DNA of 64,000 nt from Nomia melanderi (lineage: Eukaryota; Arthropoda; Insecta; Hymenoptera; Halictidae): contig NW_027475133.1 of the NCBI RefSeq assembly GCF_051020985.1, forward strand, positions 1,364,001 to 1,428,000. The letters run 5' to 3'. Positions 12,901 to 25,547 of this stretch are shown here, in pieces; the first letter of the stretch is position 1, and each line of letters opens with the position of its first letter. The translations under genes were made by a program, and so were the position numbers. A model generated the notes under the pieces. That model searched no databases. It was not told where the DNA came from and was given only the letters and a program-made list of their open reading frames with translations.

Positions 12901-15900
12901 CCAATATATATCTGGTGATATCTCGGGTGCTATTACAGATAGCACAATAAATCAAAGTGCATTGTCTGTAGGAGGCCCTGGCTCATGAATCTGTACAGCG
13001 GGAACGACCTCGGACCACCAGAGGCCGAGAAAAACACCGTCTCATGGGGCCGGACACTCAGGGTCAGTGAAAAATAAAATATATATCTGGTGATATCTCG
13101 GGTGCTATTACAGATAGCGCAATAAATCAAACTGCATTGTCTGTAGGAGGCCCTGGCGCATGAATCTGTGCAGCGGGAACGACCTCGGACCACCAGGGTC
13201 CGAGAAAATCACAGTCTCATGGGGCCGGACCCTCAGGGTCAGGTGAATATCCTATATATATCTGTTGATATCTCGGGTGCTATTAGAGATAGCGCAATAA
13301 ACCAAAGAGAATTATCTGCAGGAGGCCCTGGCGCATGAATCTGTGCAACGGGAACGACCTCGGACCACCAGGGGCCGAGAAAACCACAGTCTCATGGGGC
13401 CGGACACTCAGGGTCAGGGAAAAATCCAATATATATCTGGTGATATCTTGGGTGCTATTAGAGATAGCGAAATAAACCAAAGTGAATTATCTGCAGGAGG
13501 ACCTGGCGCATGAATCTGTGTAGCGGGAACGACCTCGGACCACCAGGGGCCGAGACAACCACCGTCTCATGGGGCCGGACACTCAGGGTCAGGGGAAAAT
13601 CCAATATATATCTGGTGATATGTCGGGTGCTATTACATATAGCGCAATAAATCAAAGTGCATTGTCTGTAGGAGGCCGTGGCGCATGAATCTGTACAGCG
13701 GGAACGACCTCGGACCACCAGGGTCCGAGAAAATCACAGTCTCATGGGGCCGGACACTCAGGGTCAGGTGAATATCCTATATATATCTGGTGATATCTCG
13801 GGTGCTATTAGAGATAGCGCAATAAACCAAAGAGAATTATCTGCAGGAGGCCCTGGCGCATGAATCTGTGCAACGGGAACGACCTCGGACCACCAGGGAC
13901 CGAGAAAAACACCGTCACATGGGACCGGACACTCAGGGTCAGGGAAAAATCCAATATATATCTGGTGATATCTCGGGTGCTATTACATATAGCGCAATAA
14001 ATCAAAGTTCATTGTCTGCAGGAGACACTGGCGCATGAATCTGTGCAGCGGGAACGACCTCGGACCACCAGGGTCCGAGAAAATCACAGTCTCATGGGGC
14101 CGGACACTCAGGGTCAGGGGAAAACCCAATATATATCTGGTGATATCTCGGGTGCTATTAGAGATAGCGCAATAAACCAAAGTGAATTATCTGCAGGAAG
14201 CCCTGGCGCATGAATCTGTGCAACGGGAACGACCTCGGACCACCAGGGGCCGAGAAAACCACAGTCTCATGGTGCCGGACACTCAGGGTCAGGGGAAAAC
14301 CCAATATATATCTGGTGATATCTCGGGTGCTATTAGAGATAGCGCAATAAATCAAAGTGCATTGTCTGTAGGAGGCCCTGGCGCATGAATCTGTGCAGCG
14401 GGAACGACCTCGGACCACCAGGGGCCGAGAAAAACACCGTCTCATGGGGCCGGACACTCAGGGTCAGTGAAAAATAAAATATATATCTGGTGATATCTCG
14501 GGTGCTATTACAGATAGCGCAATAAATCAAAGTGCATTGTCTGTAGGAGGCCCTGGCGCATGAATCTGTGCAGCGGGAACGACCTCGGAACACAAGGGGC
14601 CGAGACAACCACCGTCTCATGGGGCCGGACACTCAGGGTCAGGGAAAAATCCAATATATATCTGGTGATATCTCGGGTGCTATTACAGATAGCGCAATAA
14701 ATCAAAGTGCATTGTCTGTAGGAGGCCCTGGCGCATGAATATGTGCAGCGGGAACGACCTCGGACCACCAGGGTCCGAGAAAATCACAGTCTCATGGGGC
14801 CGGACACTCAGGGTCAGGGGAAAACCCAATATATATCTGGTGATATCTCGGGTGCTATTACAGATAGCGCAATAAATCAAACTGCATTGTCTGTAGGAGG
14901 CCCTGGCGCATGAATCTGTGCAGCGGGAACGACCTCGGACCACCAGGGTCCGAGAAAATCACAGTCTCATGGGGCCGGACCCTCAGGGTCAGGTGAATAT
15001 CCTATATATATCTGTTGATATCTCGGGCGCTATTAGAGATAGCGCAATAAACCAAAGAGAATTATGTGCAGGAGGCCCTGGCGCATGAATCTGTGCAACG
15101 GGAACGACCTCGGACCACCAGGGGCCGAGAAAACCACAGTCAAATGGGGCCGGACACTCAGGGTCAGGGTAAAATCCAATATATATCTGGTGATATCTCG
15201 GGTGCTATTACATATAGCGCAATAAATCAAAGTGCATTGTCTGTAGGAGGCCCTGGCGCATGAATCTGTGCAATGTGAACGACCTCGGACCACCAGGGGC
15301 CGAGAAAACCACAGTCTCATGGGGCCGAACACTCTGGGTCAGGGTAAAATCCAATATATAACTGTTGATATCTTGGGTGCTATTAGAGATAGGGCAATAA
15401 ACCAAAGTGAATTATCTGCAGGAGACACTGGCGCATGAATCTGTGCAGCGGGAACGACCTCGGACCACCAGGGGCCGAGACAACAACCGTCTCATGGGGC
15501 TGGACACTCAGGGTCAGGGTAAAATCCAATATATATCTGGTGATATCTCGGGTGCTATTACATATAGCGCAATAAATCAAAGTTCATTGTCTGCAGGAGA
15601 CACTGGCGCATGAATCTGTGCAGCGGGAACGACCTCGGACCACCAGGGGCCGAGACAACAACCGTCTCATGGGGCCTGACACTCAGGGTCAGGGTAAAAT
15701 CCAATATATATCTGGTGATATCTCGGGTGCTATTACATATAGCGCAATAAATCAAAGTTCATTGTCTGTAGGAGGCCCTGGCGCATGAATCTGTACAGCG
15801 GGAACGACCTCGGACCACCAGGGGCCGAGAAAACCACCGTCTCATGGGGCCGGACACTCAGGGTCAGTGAAAAATCCAATATATGTCTGGTGATATCTCG

Positions 15901-16990
15901 GGTGCTATTACAGATAGCGCAATAAATCAAAGTGCATTGACTGTAGGAGGCCCTGGCGCATGAATCTGTGCAGCGGGAACGACCTCGGACCACCAGGGTC
16001 CGAGAAAATCACAGTCTCATGGGGCCGGACACTCAGGGTCAGGGAAAAATCCAATATATATCTGGCGATATCTCGGGTGCTATTAGAGATAGCGCAATAA
16101 ATCAAACTGCATTGTCTGTAGGAGGCCCTGGCGCATGAATCTGTACAGCGGGAACGACCTCGGACCACCAGGGACCGAGAAAAACACCGTCTCATGGGAC
16201 CGGACACTCAGGGTCAGGGAAAAATCCAATATATATCTGGTGATATCTCGGGTGCTATTACATATAGCGCAATAAATCAAAGTTCATTGTCTGCAGGAGA
16301 CACTGGCGCATGAATCTGTGCAGCGGGAACGACCTCGGACCACCAGGGTCCGAGAAAATCACAGTCTCATGGGGCCGGACACTCAGGGTCAGGGGAAAAT
16401 CCAATATATATCTGGTGATATCTCGGGTGCTATTAGTGATAGTGCAATAAATCAAAGTGCATTGTCTGTAGGAGGCCCTGGCGCATGAATCTGTGCAGCG
16501 GGAACGTCCTCGGACCTCCAGGGGCCGAGACAACCACCGTCTCATGGGGCCGGACACTCAGGGTCAGGGGAAAATCCAATATATATCTGGTGATATGTCG
16601 GGTGCTATTACCGATAGCGCAATAAATCAAAGTGCATTGTCTGTAGGAGGCCCTGGCGCATGAATCTGTACAGCGGGAACGACCTCGGACCACCAGGGGC
16701 CGAGAAAAACACCGTCTCATGGGGCCGGACACTCAGGGTCAGTGAAAAATAAAATATATATCTGGTGATATCTCGGGTGCTATTACAGATAGCGCAATAA
16801 ATCAAAGTGCATTGTCTGTAGGAGGCCCTGGCGCATGAATTTGTGCTGCGGGAACGACCTCGGAACACGAGGGGCCGAGACAACCACCGTCTCATGGGGC
16901 CGGACACTCAGGGTCAGGGAAAAATCCAATATATATCTGGTGATATCTCGGGTGCTATTACAGATAGCACAATAAATCAAAGTGCATTGT
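12901..16990 (+). repeat. Decayed relatives of the 27-monomer unit
   Basis: About 23 monomers that share diagnostic variants with the 27-monomer unit but in altered order. About 15165-16170 matches 10965-11970 at an offset of 4200 bp (24 monomers) with several substitutions. About 16433-16990 matches from about 12408 at an offset of 4025 bp (23 monomers). A monomer type with GTGAATATCCTATATA first appears here (13251, 13770, 14995). No non-satellite sequence. Confidence 0.8.
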
Positions 16991-17865
16991 CTGTAGGAGG
17001 CCCTGGCTCATGAAGCTGTACAGCGGGAACGACCTCGGACCACCAGAGGCCGAGAAAAACACCGTCTCATGGGGCCGGACACTCAGGGTCAGTGAAAAAT
17101 AAAATATATATCTGGTGATATCTCGGGTGCTATTACAGATAGCGCAATAAATCAAAGTGCGTTGTCTGTAGGAGGCCCTGGCGCATGAATCTGTACAGCG
17201 GGAACGACCTCGGACCACCAGGGTCCGAGAAAATCACAGTCTCATGGGGCCGGACACTCAGGGTCAGGTGAATATCCTATATATATCTGGTGATATCTCG
17301 GGTGCTATTAGAGTTAGCGCAATAAACCAAAGAGAATTATCTGCAGGAGGCCCTGGCGCATGAATCTGTGCAACGGGAACGACCTCGGACCACCAGGGGC
17401 CGAGAAAACCACAGTCTCATGGGGCCGGACACTCAGGGTCAGGGAAAAATCCAATATATATCTGGTGATATCTTGGGTGCTATTAGAGATAGCGCAATAA
17501 ACCAAAGTGAATTATCTGCAGGAGGACCTCGCGCATGAATCTGTGCAGAGGGAACGACCTCGGACCACCAGGGGCCGAGACAACCACCGTCTCATGGGGC
17601 CGGACACTCAGGGTCGGTGTAAAATCCAATATATATCTGGTGATATCTCGGGTGCTATTACATATAGCGCAATAAATCAAAGTTCATTGTCTGCAGGAGA
17701 CACTGGCGCATGAATCTGTGCAGCGGGAACGACCTCGGACCACCAGGGGCCGAGACAACAACCGTCTCATGGGGCCTGACACTCAGGGTCAGGGTAAAAT
17801 CCAATATATATCTGGTGGTATCCCGGGTGCTACTACATATAGCGCAATAAATCAAAGTTCATTGT
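16991..17865 (+). repeat. 875-bp five-monomer duplication, copy 1
   Basis: Starts at CTGTAGGAGGCCCTGGCTCA followed by TGAAGCTG and ends before the same string at 17866. It contains the GTGAATATCCTATATA monomer, a CAGAGGGAACGACC monomer and a monomer with GGTGGTATCCCGGGTGCTAC. The adjacent copy is almost identical. Confidence 0.9.
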
Positions 17866-18740
17866 CTGTAGGAGGCCCTGGCTCATGAAGCTGTACAGCG
17901 GGAACGACCTCGGACCACCAGAGGCCGAGAAAAACACCGTCTCATGGGGCCGGACACTCAGGGTCAGTGAAAAATAAAATATATATCTGGTGATATCTCG
18001 GGTGCTATTACAGATAGCGCAATAAATCAAAGTGCGTTGTCTGTAGGAGGCCCTGGCGCATGAATCTGTACAGCGGGAACGACCTCGGACCACCAGGGTC
18101 CGAGAAAATCACAGTCTCATGGGGCCGGACACTCAGGGTCAGGTGAATATCCTATATATATCTGGTGATATCTCGGGTGCTATTAGAGTTAGCGCAATAA
18201 ACCAAAGAGAATTATCTGCAGGAGGCCCTGGCGCATGAATCTGTGCAACGGGAACGACCTCGGACCACCAGGGGCCGAGAAAACCACAGTCTCATGGGGC
18301 CGGACACTCAGGGTCAGGGAAAAATCCAATATATATCTGGTGATATCTTGGGTGCTATTAGAGATAGCGCAATAAACCAAAGTGAATTATCTGCAGGAGG
18401 ACCTCGCGCATGAATCTGTGCAGAGGGAACGACCTCGGACCACCAGGGGCCGAGACAACCACCGTCTCATGGGGCCGGACACTCAGGGTCGGTGTAAAAT
18501 CCAATATATATCTGGTGATATCTCGGGTGCTATTACATATAGCGCAATAAATCAAAGTTCATTGTCTGCAGGAGACACTGGCGCATGAATCTGTGCAGCG
18601 GGAACGACCTCGGACCACCAGGGGCCGAGACAACAACCGTCTCATGGGGCCTGACACTCAGGGTCAGTGTAAAATCCAATATATATCTGGTGGTATCCCG
18701 GGTGCTACTACATATAGCGCAATAAATCAAAGTTCATTGT
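17866..18740 (+). repeat. 875-bp five-monomer duplication, copy 2
   Basis: Repeats 16991-17865. I see one difference: GGGTCAGGGTAAAATCC in copy 1 reads GGGTCAGTGTAAAATCC near 18664. Part of the same block occurs again at about 19199-19470, six monomers after its place in copy 2, as a truncated third occurrence. Confidence 0.9.
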
Positions 18741-19795
18741 CTGTAGGAGGCCCTGGCGCATGAATCTGTACAGCGGGAACGCCCTCGGACCACCAGGGGC
18801 CGAGAAAACCACCGTCTCATGGGGCCGGACACTCAGGGTCAGGGTAAAATCCAATATATAACTGGTGATATCTCGGGTGCTATTACATATAGCGCAATAA
18901 ATCAAAGTGCATTGTCTGTAGGAGGCCCTGGCGCATGAATCTGTGGAATGTGAACGACCTCGGACCACCAGGGGCCGAGAAAACCACTGTCTCATGGGGC
19001 CGAACACTCTGGGTCAGGGTAAAATCCAATATATATCTGTTGATATCTTGGGTGCTATTAGAGATAGGGCAATAAACCAAAGTGAATTATCTACAGGAGA
19101 CACTGGCGCATGAATCTGTGCAGCGGGAACGACCTCGGACCACCAGGGGCCGAGACAACAACCGTCTCATGGGGCTGGACACTCAGGGTCAGGGTAATAT
19201 CCTATATATATCTGGTGATATCTCGGGTGCTATTAGAGTTAGCGCAATAAACCAAAGAGAATTATCTGCAGGAGGCCCTGGCGCATGAATCTGTGCAACG
19301 GGAACGACCTCGGACCACCAGGGGCCGAGAAAACCACAGTCTCATGGGGCCGGACACTCAGGGTCAGGGAAAAATCCAATATATATCTGGTGATATCTTG
19401 GGTGCTATTAGAGATAGCGCAATAAACCAAAGTGAATTATCTGCAGGAGGACCTCGCGCATGAATCGGTGCAGCGGGAACGACCTCGGACCACCACAGGC
19501 CGAGAAAACCACCGTCACATGGGGCCGGACACTAAGGGTCACGGAAAAATCCAATATATATCTGGTGATATCTCGGGTGCTATTACAGATAGCGCAATAA
19601 ATCAAAGTTCATTACGTGTAGGAGGCCCTGGCGCATGAATCTGTGCAGCGGGACCGTCCTCGGACCTCCAGGGGCCGAGACAACGACCGTCTCATGGGGC
19701 CGGACACTCAGGGTCAGGGTAAAATCCAATATATATCTGGTGATATCTCGGGTGCTATTACAGATAGCGGAATAAATCAGAGTGCATTGTCTGTA
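18741..19795 (+). repeat. Mixed monomers with copied segments
   Basis: Six monomers assembled from segments seen elsewhere. About 19199-19470 repeats part of the 875-bp unit. About 19586-19850 carries the AAAGTTCATTACGTGTAGG and GGGACCGTCCTCGGACCTCC markers of the 27-monomer unit at 3661 and 8386, 91 monomers from the first of these. Confidence 0.8.
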
Positions 19796-20494
19796 GGAGG
19801 CCCTGGCGCATGAATGTGGGCAGCGGGAACGACCTCGGACCACCAGGGGCCGAGAAAATTACAGATTTTCGGTATCCGCCAACCAAAGTCATGTAAAAAT
19901 CCAGCATATATATGGAGCTTTCTCGGGAGCTATTACAGATAGCGCAATAAATCAAAGTGCACTGTCTGTAGGAGGCCCTGGCGCATGAATCTGGCCTGCG
20001 GGAACGACATCGGACAACCAGGGGCCGAGAAAATTACAGATTTTCGGTATCCGCCACCCAAAGTCATGAAAAATCCAGCATATATATGGAGCTTTCTCGG
20101 GAGCTATTACAGATAGCGCAATAAATCAAAGTGCACTGTCTGTAGGAGGCCCTGGCGCATGAATCTGGCCTGCGGGAACGACATCGGACAACCAGGGGCC
20201 GAGAAAATTACAGATTTTCGGTATCCGCCACCCAAAGTCATGTAAAAATCCAGCATATATATGGAGCTTTCTCGGGAGCTATTACAGATAGCGCAATAAA
20301 TCAAAGTGCACTGTCTGTAGGAGGCCCTGGCGCATGAATCTGGGCAGCGGGAACGACCTCGGACCACCAGGGGCCGAGAAAACCACCGTCTACCGGGGCC
20401 GGACACTCCGGCTCAGGGGAAAATCCAATATATATCTGGCGATATCTCGGGTGCTATTAGAGATAGCGCAACAAATCAAATTGCAGTGTCTGCA
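19796..20494 (+). repeat. V1 cassette 4 (three V1 monomers, one with a 1-bp deletion)
   Basis: V1 monomers begin at 19796, 19971 and 20145. The middle one has lost a T (AAGTCATGAAAAATCC near 20061), making it 174 bp. The next monomer has GTCTACCGGGG and CTCCGGCTCAGG, a near match to the monomer that follows V1 in the other cassettes. The upstream flank differs from the other cassettes. From here to about 20790 there are ordinary monomers. Confidence 0.85.
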
Positions 20495-20789
20495 GGAGGC
20501 CCTGGAGCATGAATCTGGGCAGCGGGAACGACCTCGGACCACCAGGGGCCGAGAAAATCACAGTCACATGGGGCCGGACACTAAGGGTCAGGGAAAAATC
20601 CAGTATATATCAGGTGATATCTCGGGTGCTATTACAGATAGCGCAATAAATCAAAGTGCATTGCCTGTAGGAGGCCCTGGCGCATGAATCGGTGCAGCGG
20701 GAACGACCTCGGACCACCACAGGCCGAGAAAACCACCGTCACATGGGGCCGGACAGTAAGGGTCACGGAAAAATCCAATATATATCTGG

Positions 20790-21367
20790 TGATATCTCGG
20801 GTGCTATTACAGATAGCGCAATAAATCAAAGTGCATTGTCTGTAGGAGGCCCTGGCGCATGAATCTGTGAAGCGGGAACGACCTCGGACCACCAGGGGCC
20901 GAGAAAACCACCGTCTCATGGGGCCGGACACTCTTGGTCAGGGAAAAATCCAATATATATGTGGTGATATCTCGGGTGCTATTACAGATAGCGCAATAAA
21001 TCAAAGTGCATTGTCTGTAGGAGGCCCTGGCGCATGAATCTGTGCAGCGGGAACGACCTCGGACCACCAGGGGCCGAGAAAACTACAGTCTCATGCGGCC
21101 GGACACTCAGGGTCTGGGGAAAATCCAATATATATCTGGTGATATCTCGGGTCCTATTACAGATAAGGAAATAAATCAAAGTGAATTAGCTGCAGGATGC
21201 CCTGGCGCATGAATCTGTGCAGCGGGAACGACCTCGGTCCACCAGGGGCCGAGAAAACCACCGTCTCATGGGGCTGGACACTCAGGGTGAGGGAAATATC
21301 CAATATTTATCTGGTGATATCGCGGGTGCTATTACAGATAGCGCAATAAATCAAAGTGCATTGTCTG
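20790..21367 (+). repeat. Block X, copy 1
   Basis: About 578 bp, repeated 2100 bp (12 monomers) downstream at 22890-23467. Markers are CTACAGTCTCATGCGGCC, GGTCCTATTACAGATAAGGA and TCCAATATTTATCTGG. I see two differences from the second copy (CTCTTGGTCA against CTCTGGGTCA, and GAATTAGCTGC against GAATTATCTGC). The first two markers reappear near 36310, 39285 and 45060. Confidence 0.85.
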
Positions 21368-22572
21368 CAGGAGGCCCTGGCGCATGAATCTTTGCATCGG
21401 GATCGGCCTCGGACCACCAGGGGCCGAGAAAATCACCGTCTCATGGGGCCGGATTGTCAGGGTCAGGGAAAAATCCAATATATATCTGGTGATATCTCGG
21501 GTGCTATTAGAGATAGCGCTATAAACCAAAGTGAATTATCTATAGGATGCCCTGGCGCATGAATCTGTGCAGCGGGATCGACCTCGGACCAACGGGGGCC
21601 GAGAAAATCACCGTCTCATTGGGCCGGACTGTCAGGGTCAGGGAAAAATCCAATATATATCTGGTGATATCTCGTGTGCTATTAGAGATAGCGAAATAAA
21701 TCAAAGTGCATTGTCTGCAGGAGGCCCTGGCGCATAAATCTGTGCCGTGAGAACCACCTCGGACCACCAGGGGCCGAGAAAACCACCGTCTCATGGGGCC
21801 GGACACTCAGGGTCAGGGGAAAGTCCAATATATATCTGGTGATATCTTGGGTGCTATTAAAGATAGCGCAATAAATCATAGTGCATTGTCTGTAGGAGGG
21901 CCTGGCGCACGAATCTGTGCTGCGGGAACGACCTCGGTCCACCAGGGGCCGAGAAAACCACCGTCTCATGGGGACGGACACTCAGGGACAGGGGAAAATC
22001 CAATATATACCTGGTGATATCTCGGGTGCTATTAGAGATAGCGCAATAAACCAAAGTGAATTATCTGCAGGAGGCCCTGGCGCATGTATCTGTGCAGCGG
22101 GAACGATCTCGGACCACCAGGGGCCAAGAAAACCACCGTCTCATGGGGCCGGACACTCAGGGTCTGGGAAAAATCAAATATATATCTGTTGATATCTCGG
22201 GTGCTATTACAGATAGCGCAATAAATCAAAGTGCATTGTCTGTAGGAGGCCCTGGCGCATGAATCTGTGCAGCGGGATCGACCTCGGACCACGAGGGACC
22301 GAGAAAACCACCGTCTCATGGGGCCGGACACTCAGGGTCAGGGGAAAATCCAATATATATCTCGTGATATCTCGGGTGCTATTAGAGATAGCGCAATAAA
22401 TCAAAGTGCATTGTCTGTAGGAGGCCCTGGCGCATGAATCTGGCCAGCGGGAACGACCTTGGAACACGAGGGGCCGAGAAAACCACAGTCTCATGGGGCC
22501 GGACACACAGGGTCAGGGAAAAATGCAATATATATCTGGTGATATCTCGGGTGCTATTACAGATAGCGCAAT
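21350..22572 (+). repeat. Block Y, copy 1 (seven monomers)
   Basis: About 1.22 kb opening with GAATCTTTGCATCGGGATCGG. It corresponds to 24150-25547 with eight monomers. One monomer in this copy (from about 21716) joins the left part of one monomer of the other copy (CCGTGAGAACCACC, there CCGCGAGAACCACC) to the right part of the next (GGGGAAAGTCC). That is the product expected from a single crossover between neighbouring monomers. Confidence 0.85.
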
Positions 22573-22889
22573 AAGTCATAGTTCATTGTCTGTAGGAGGC
22601 CCTGGCGCATGAATCTGTGCAGCGGGAACAACCTCGGACCACCAGGGGCCGAGAAAACCACAGTCTCATGGGGCCGGACACTCATGGTCAGGGCATAATC
22701 CAATATATATCTGGTGATATCTCGGGTGCTATTAGAGATAGCGCAATAAACCAAAGTGAATTATCTGCAGGAGGCCCTGGCGCATGCATCTGTGCAGCGG
22801 GAACGACCTCGGACCGCCAGGGGCCGAGAAAACCACCGTCTCATGGGCCCGGACACTCTGGGTCATTGAAAAGTCCAATATATATGTGG
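22573..22889 (+). repeat. Two linker monomers between Y and the second X
   Basis: Ordinary main-type sequence with ACTCATGGTCAGGGCATAATCC near 22680, a variant shared with about 31080. Nothing but satellite. Confidence 0.85.
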
Positions 22890-23467
22890 TGATATCTCGG
22901 GTGCTATTACAGATAGCGCAATAAATCAAAGTGCATTGTCTGTAGGAGGCCCTGGCGCATGAATCTGTGAAGCGGGAACGACCTCGGACCACCAGGGGCC
23001 GAGAAAACCACCGTCTCATGGGGCCGGACACTCTGGGTCAGGGAAAAATCCAATATATATGTGGTGATATCTCGGGTGCTATTACAGATAGCGCAATAAA
23101 TCAAAGTGCATTGTCTGTAGGAGGCCCTGGCGCATGAATCTGTGCAGCGGGAACGACCTCGGACCACCAGGGGCCGAGAAAACTACAGTCTCATGCGGCC
23201 GGACACTCAGGGTCTGGGGAAAATCCAATATATATCTGGTGATATCTCGGGTCCTATTACAGATAAGGAAATAAATCAAAGTGAATTATCTGCAGGATGC
23301 CCTGGCGCATGAATCTGTGCAGCGGGAACGACCTCGGTCCACCAGGGGCCGAGAAAACCACCGTCTCATGGGGCTGGACACTCAGGGTGAGGGAAATATC
23401 CAATATTTATCTGGTGATATCGCGGGTGCTATTACAGATAGCGCAATAAATCAAAGTGCATTGTCTG
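22890..23467 (+). repeat. Block X, copy 2
   Basis: Counterpart of 20790-21367. After it the sequence switches to a V2 monomer instead of block Y, so the original X-Y adjacency is interrupted here or was created by loss in copy 1. Confidence 0.85.
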
Positions 23468-24149
23468 TAGGAGGCCCTGGCGCATGAATCTGTACAGCGG
23501 AAACGACCTCGGACCACCAGGGGCCGAGAAAATTACAGATATTCGGAATCCGTCACCCAAGGTCATGCAAAAAACCAGCATATATCTGGTGATATCTCGG
23601 GTGCTATTACAGATAGCGCGATAAATTAAAGTGCATTGTCTCCAGGAAGCCCTGGCGCATGATTCGGTGCAGCGGGAACGACCTCGGACCACCAGGGGCC
23701 GAGAAAATCACCGTCGCATGGGGCCGGACTGTCAGGGGCAAGGAAAAATCCAATATATATCTGGTGATATCTCGGGTGCTATTACAGATAGCGCAATAAA
23801 TCAACGTGCATTGTCTGTAGGAGGCCCTGGCGCATGAATGTGTGCAGCGGGATCGACCTCGGACCACCAGGGGCCGAGAAAGTCACCGTTTCATGGGGCC
23901 GGACTGTCAGGGTCAGGGAAAAATCCTATATATATCTGGTGATATCTCGGGTGCTATTACAGATAGCGCAATAAATCAAATTGCATTGTCTGCAGGAGGC
24001 CCTGGCGCATGAATCTGTGCATCGGGAACGACCTCGGACCAGCAGGGGCCGAGAAAATCACCGTCTCATGAGGCCCGGCTGTCAGGGTCAGGGAAAAATG
24101 AAATATCTATCTGGTGATATCTCGGGTGCTATTAGAGATAGCGAAATAA
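23468..24149 (+). repeat. Four-monomer segment with a V2 monomer, between X and Y
   Basis: Begins with a V2 monomer (23470-23644: AGATATTCGGAATCCGTCAC, GGTCATGCAAAAAACC) followed by a monomer with GATTCGGTGCAGCGGG. The V2 monomer and the one after it are nearly repeated at about 29095-29430. This ordered pair also recurs around 30296 and 32922, so it travels as a unit. Confidence 0.85.
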
Positions 24150-25547
24150 ATCAAAGTGCATTGTCTGCAGGAGGCCCTGGCGCATGAATCTTTGCATCGG
24201 GATCGGCCTCGGACCACCAGGGGCCGAGAAAATCACCGTCTCATGGGGCCGGATTGTCAGGGTCAGGGAAAAATCCAATATATATCTGGTGATATCTCGG
24301 GTGCTATTAGAGATAGCGCTATAAACCAAAGTGAATTATCTATAGGATGCCCTGGCGCATGAATCTGTGCAGCGGGATCGACCTCGGACCACCGGGGGCC
24401 GAGAAAATCACCGTCTCATTGGGCCGGTCTGTCAGGGTCAGGGAAAAATCCAATATATATCTGGTGATATCTCGTGTGCTATTAGAGATAGCGAAATAAA
24501 TCAAAGTGCATTGTCTGCAGGAGGCCCTGGCGCATAAATCTGTGCCGCGAGAACCACCTCGGACCACCAGGGGCCGAGAAAACCACCGTCTCATGGGGCC
24601 GGACACTCAGGGTCAGGGGAAAATCCAATATATATCTGGTGATATCTCGGGTGCTATTAAAGATAGCGCAATAAATCATAGTGCATTGTCTGTAGGAGGC
24701 CCTGGCGCACGAATCTGTGCAGCGGGAACGACCTCGGACCACCAGGGGCCGAGAAAACCACCGTCTCATGGGGCCGGACACTCAGGGTCAGGGGAAAGTC
24801 CAATATATATCTGGTGATATCTCGGGTGCTATTAAAGATAGCGCAATAAATCATAGTGCATTGTCTGTAGGAGGCCCTGGCGCACGAATCTGTGCAGCGG
24901 GAACGACCTCGGTCCACCAGGGGCCGAGAAAACCACCGTCTCATGGGGACGGACACTCAGGGACAGGGGAAAATCCAATATATACCTGGTGATATCTCGG
25001 GTGCTATTAGAGATAGCGCAATAAACCAAAGTGAATTATCTGCAGGAGGCCCTGGCGCATGTATCTGTGCAGCGGGAACGATCTCGGACCACCAGGGGCC
25101 AAGAAAACCACCGTCTCATGGGGCCGGACACTCAGGGTCTGGGAAAAATCAAATATATATCTGTTGATATCTCGGGTGCTATTACAGATAGCGCAATAAA
25201 TCAAAGTGCATTGTCTGTAGGAGGCCCTGGCGCATGAATCTGTGCAGCGGGATCGACCTCGGACCACGAGGGACCGAGAAAACCACCGTCTCATGGGGCC
25301 GGACACTCAGGGTCAGGGGAAAATCCAATATATATCTCGTGATATCTCGGGTGCTATTAGAGATAGCGCAATAAATCAAAGTGCATTGTCTGTAGGAGGC
25401 CCTGGCGCATGAATCTGGCCAGCGGGAACGACCTTGGAACACGAGGGGCCGAGAAAACCACAGTCTCATGGGGCCGGACACACAGGGTCAGGGAAAAATG
25501 CAATATATATCTGGTGATATCTCGGGTGCTATTACAGATAGCGCAAC
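24150..25547 (+). repeat. Block Y, copy 2 (eight monomers)
   Basis: Counterpart of 21350-22572 with one more monomer. The offset from copy 1 is 2800 bp on the left part and 2975 bp on the right, a step of exactly 175 bp. The two monomers beginning near 24516 and 24691 together correspond to the single chimeric monomer of copy 1. Confidence 0.85.

Noticed and set aside
23661..23680. CENP-B box in the GATTCGGTGCAGCGGGA monomers
   Set aside because: The box needs TTCG-N4-A-N2-CGGG. Here only one base lies between the A and CGGG, and the common monomer lacks TTCG altogether.
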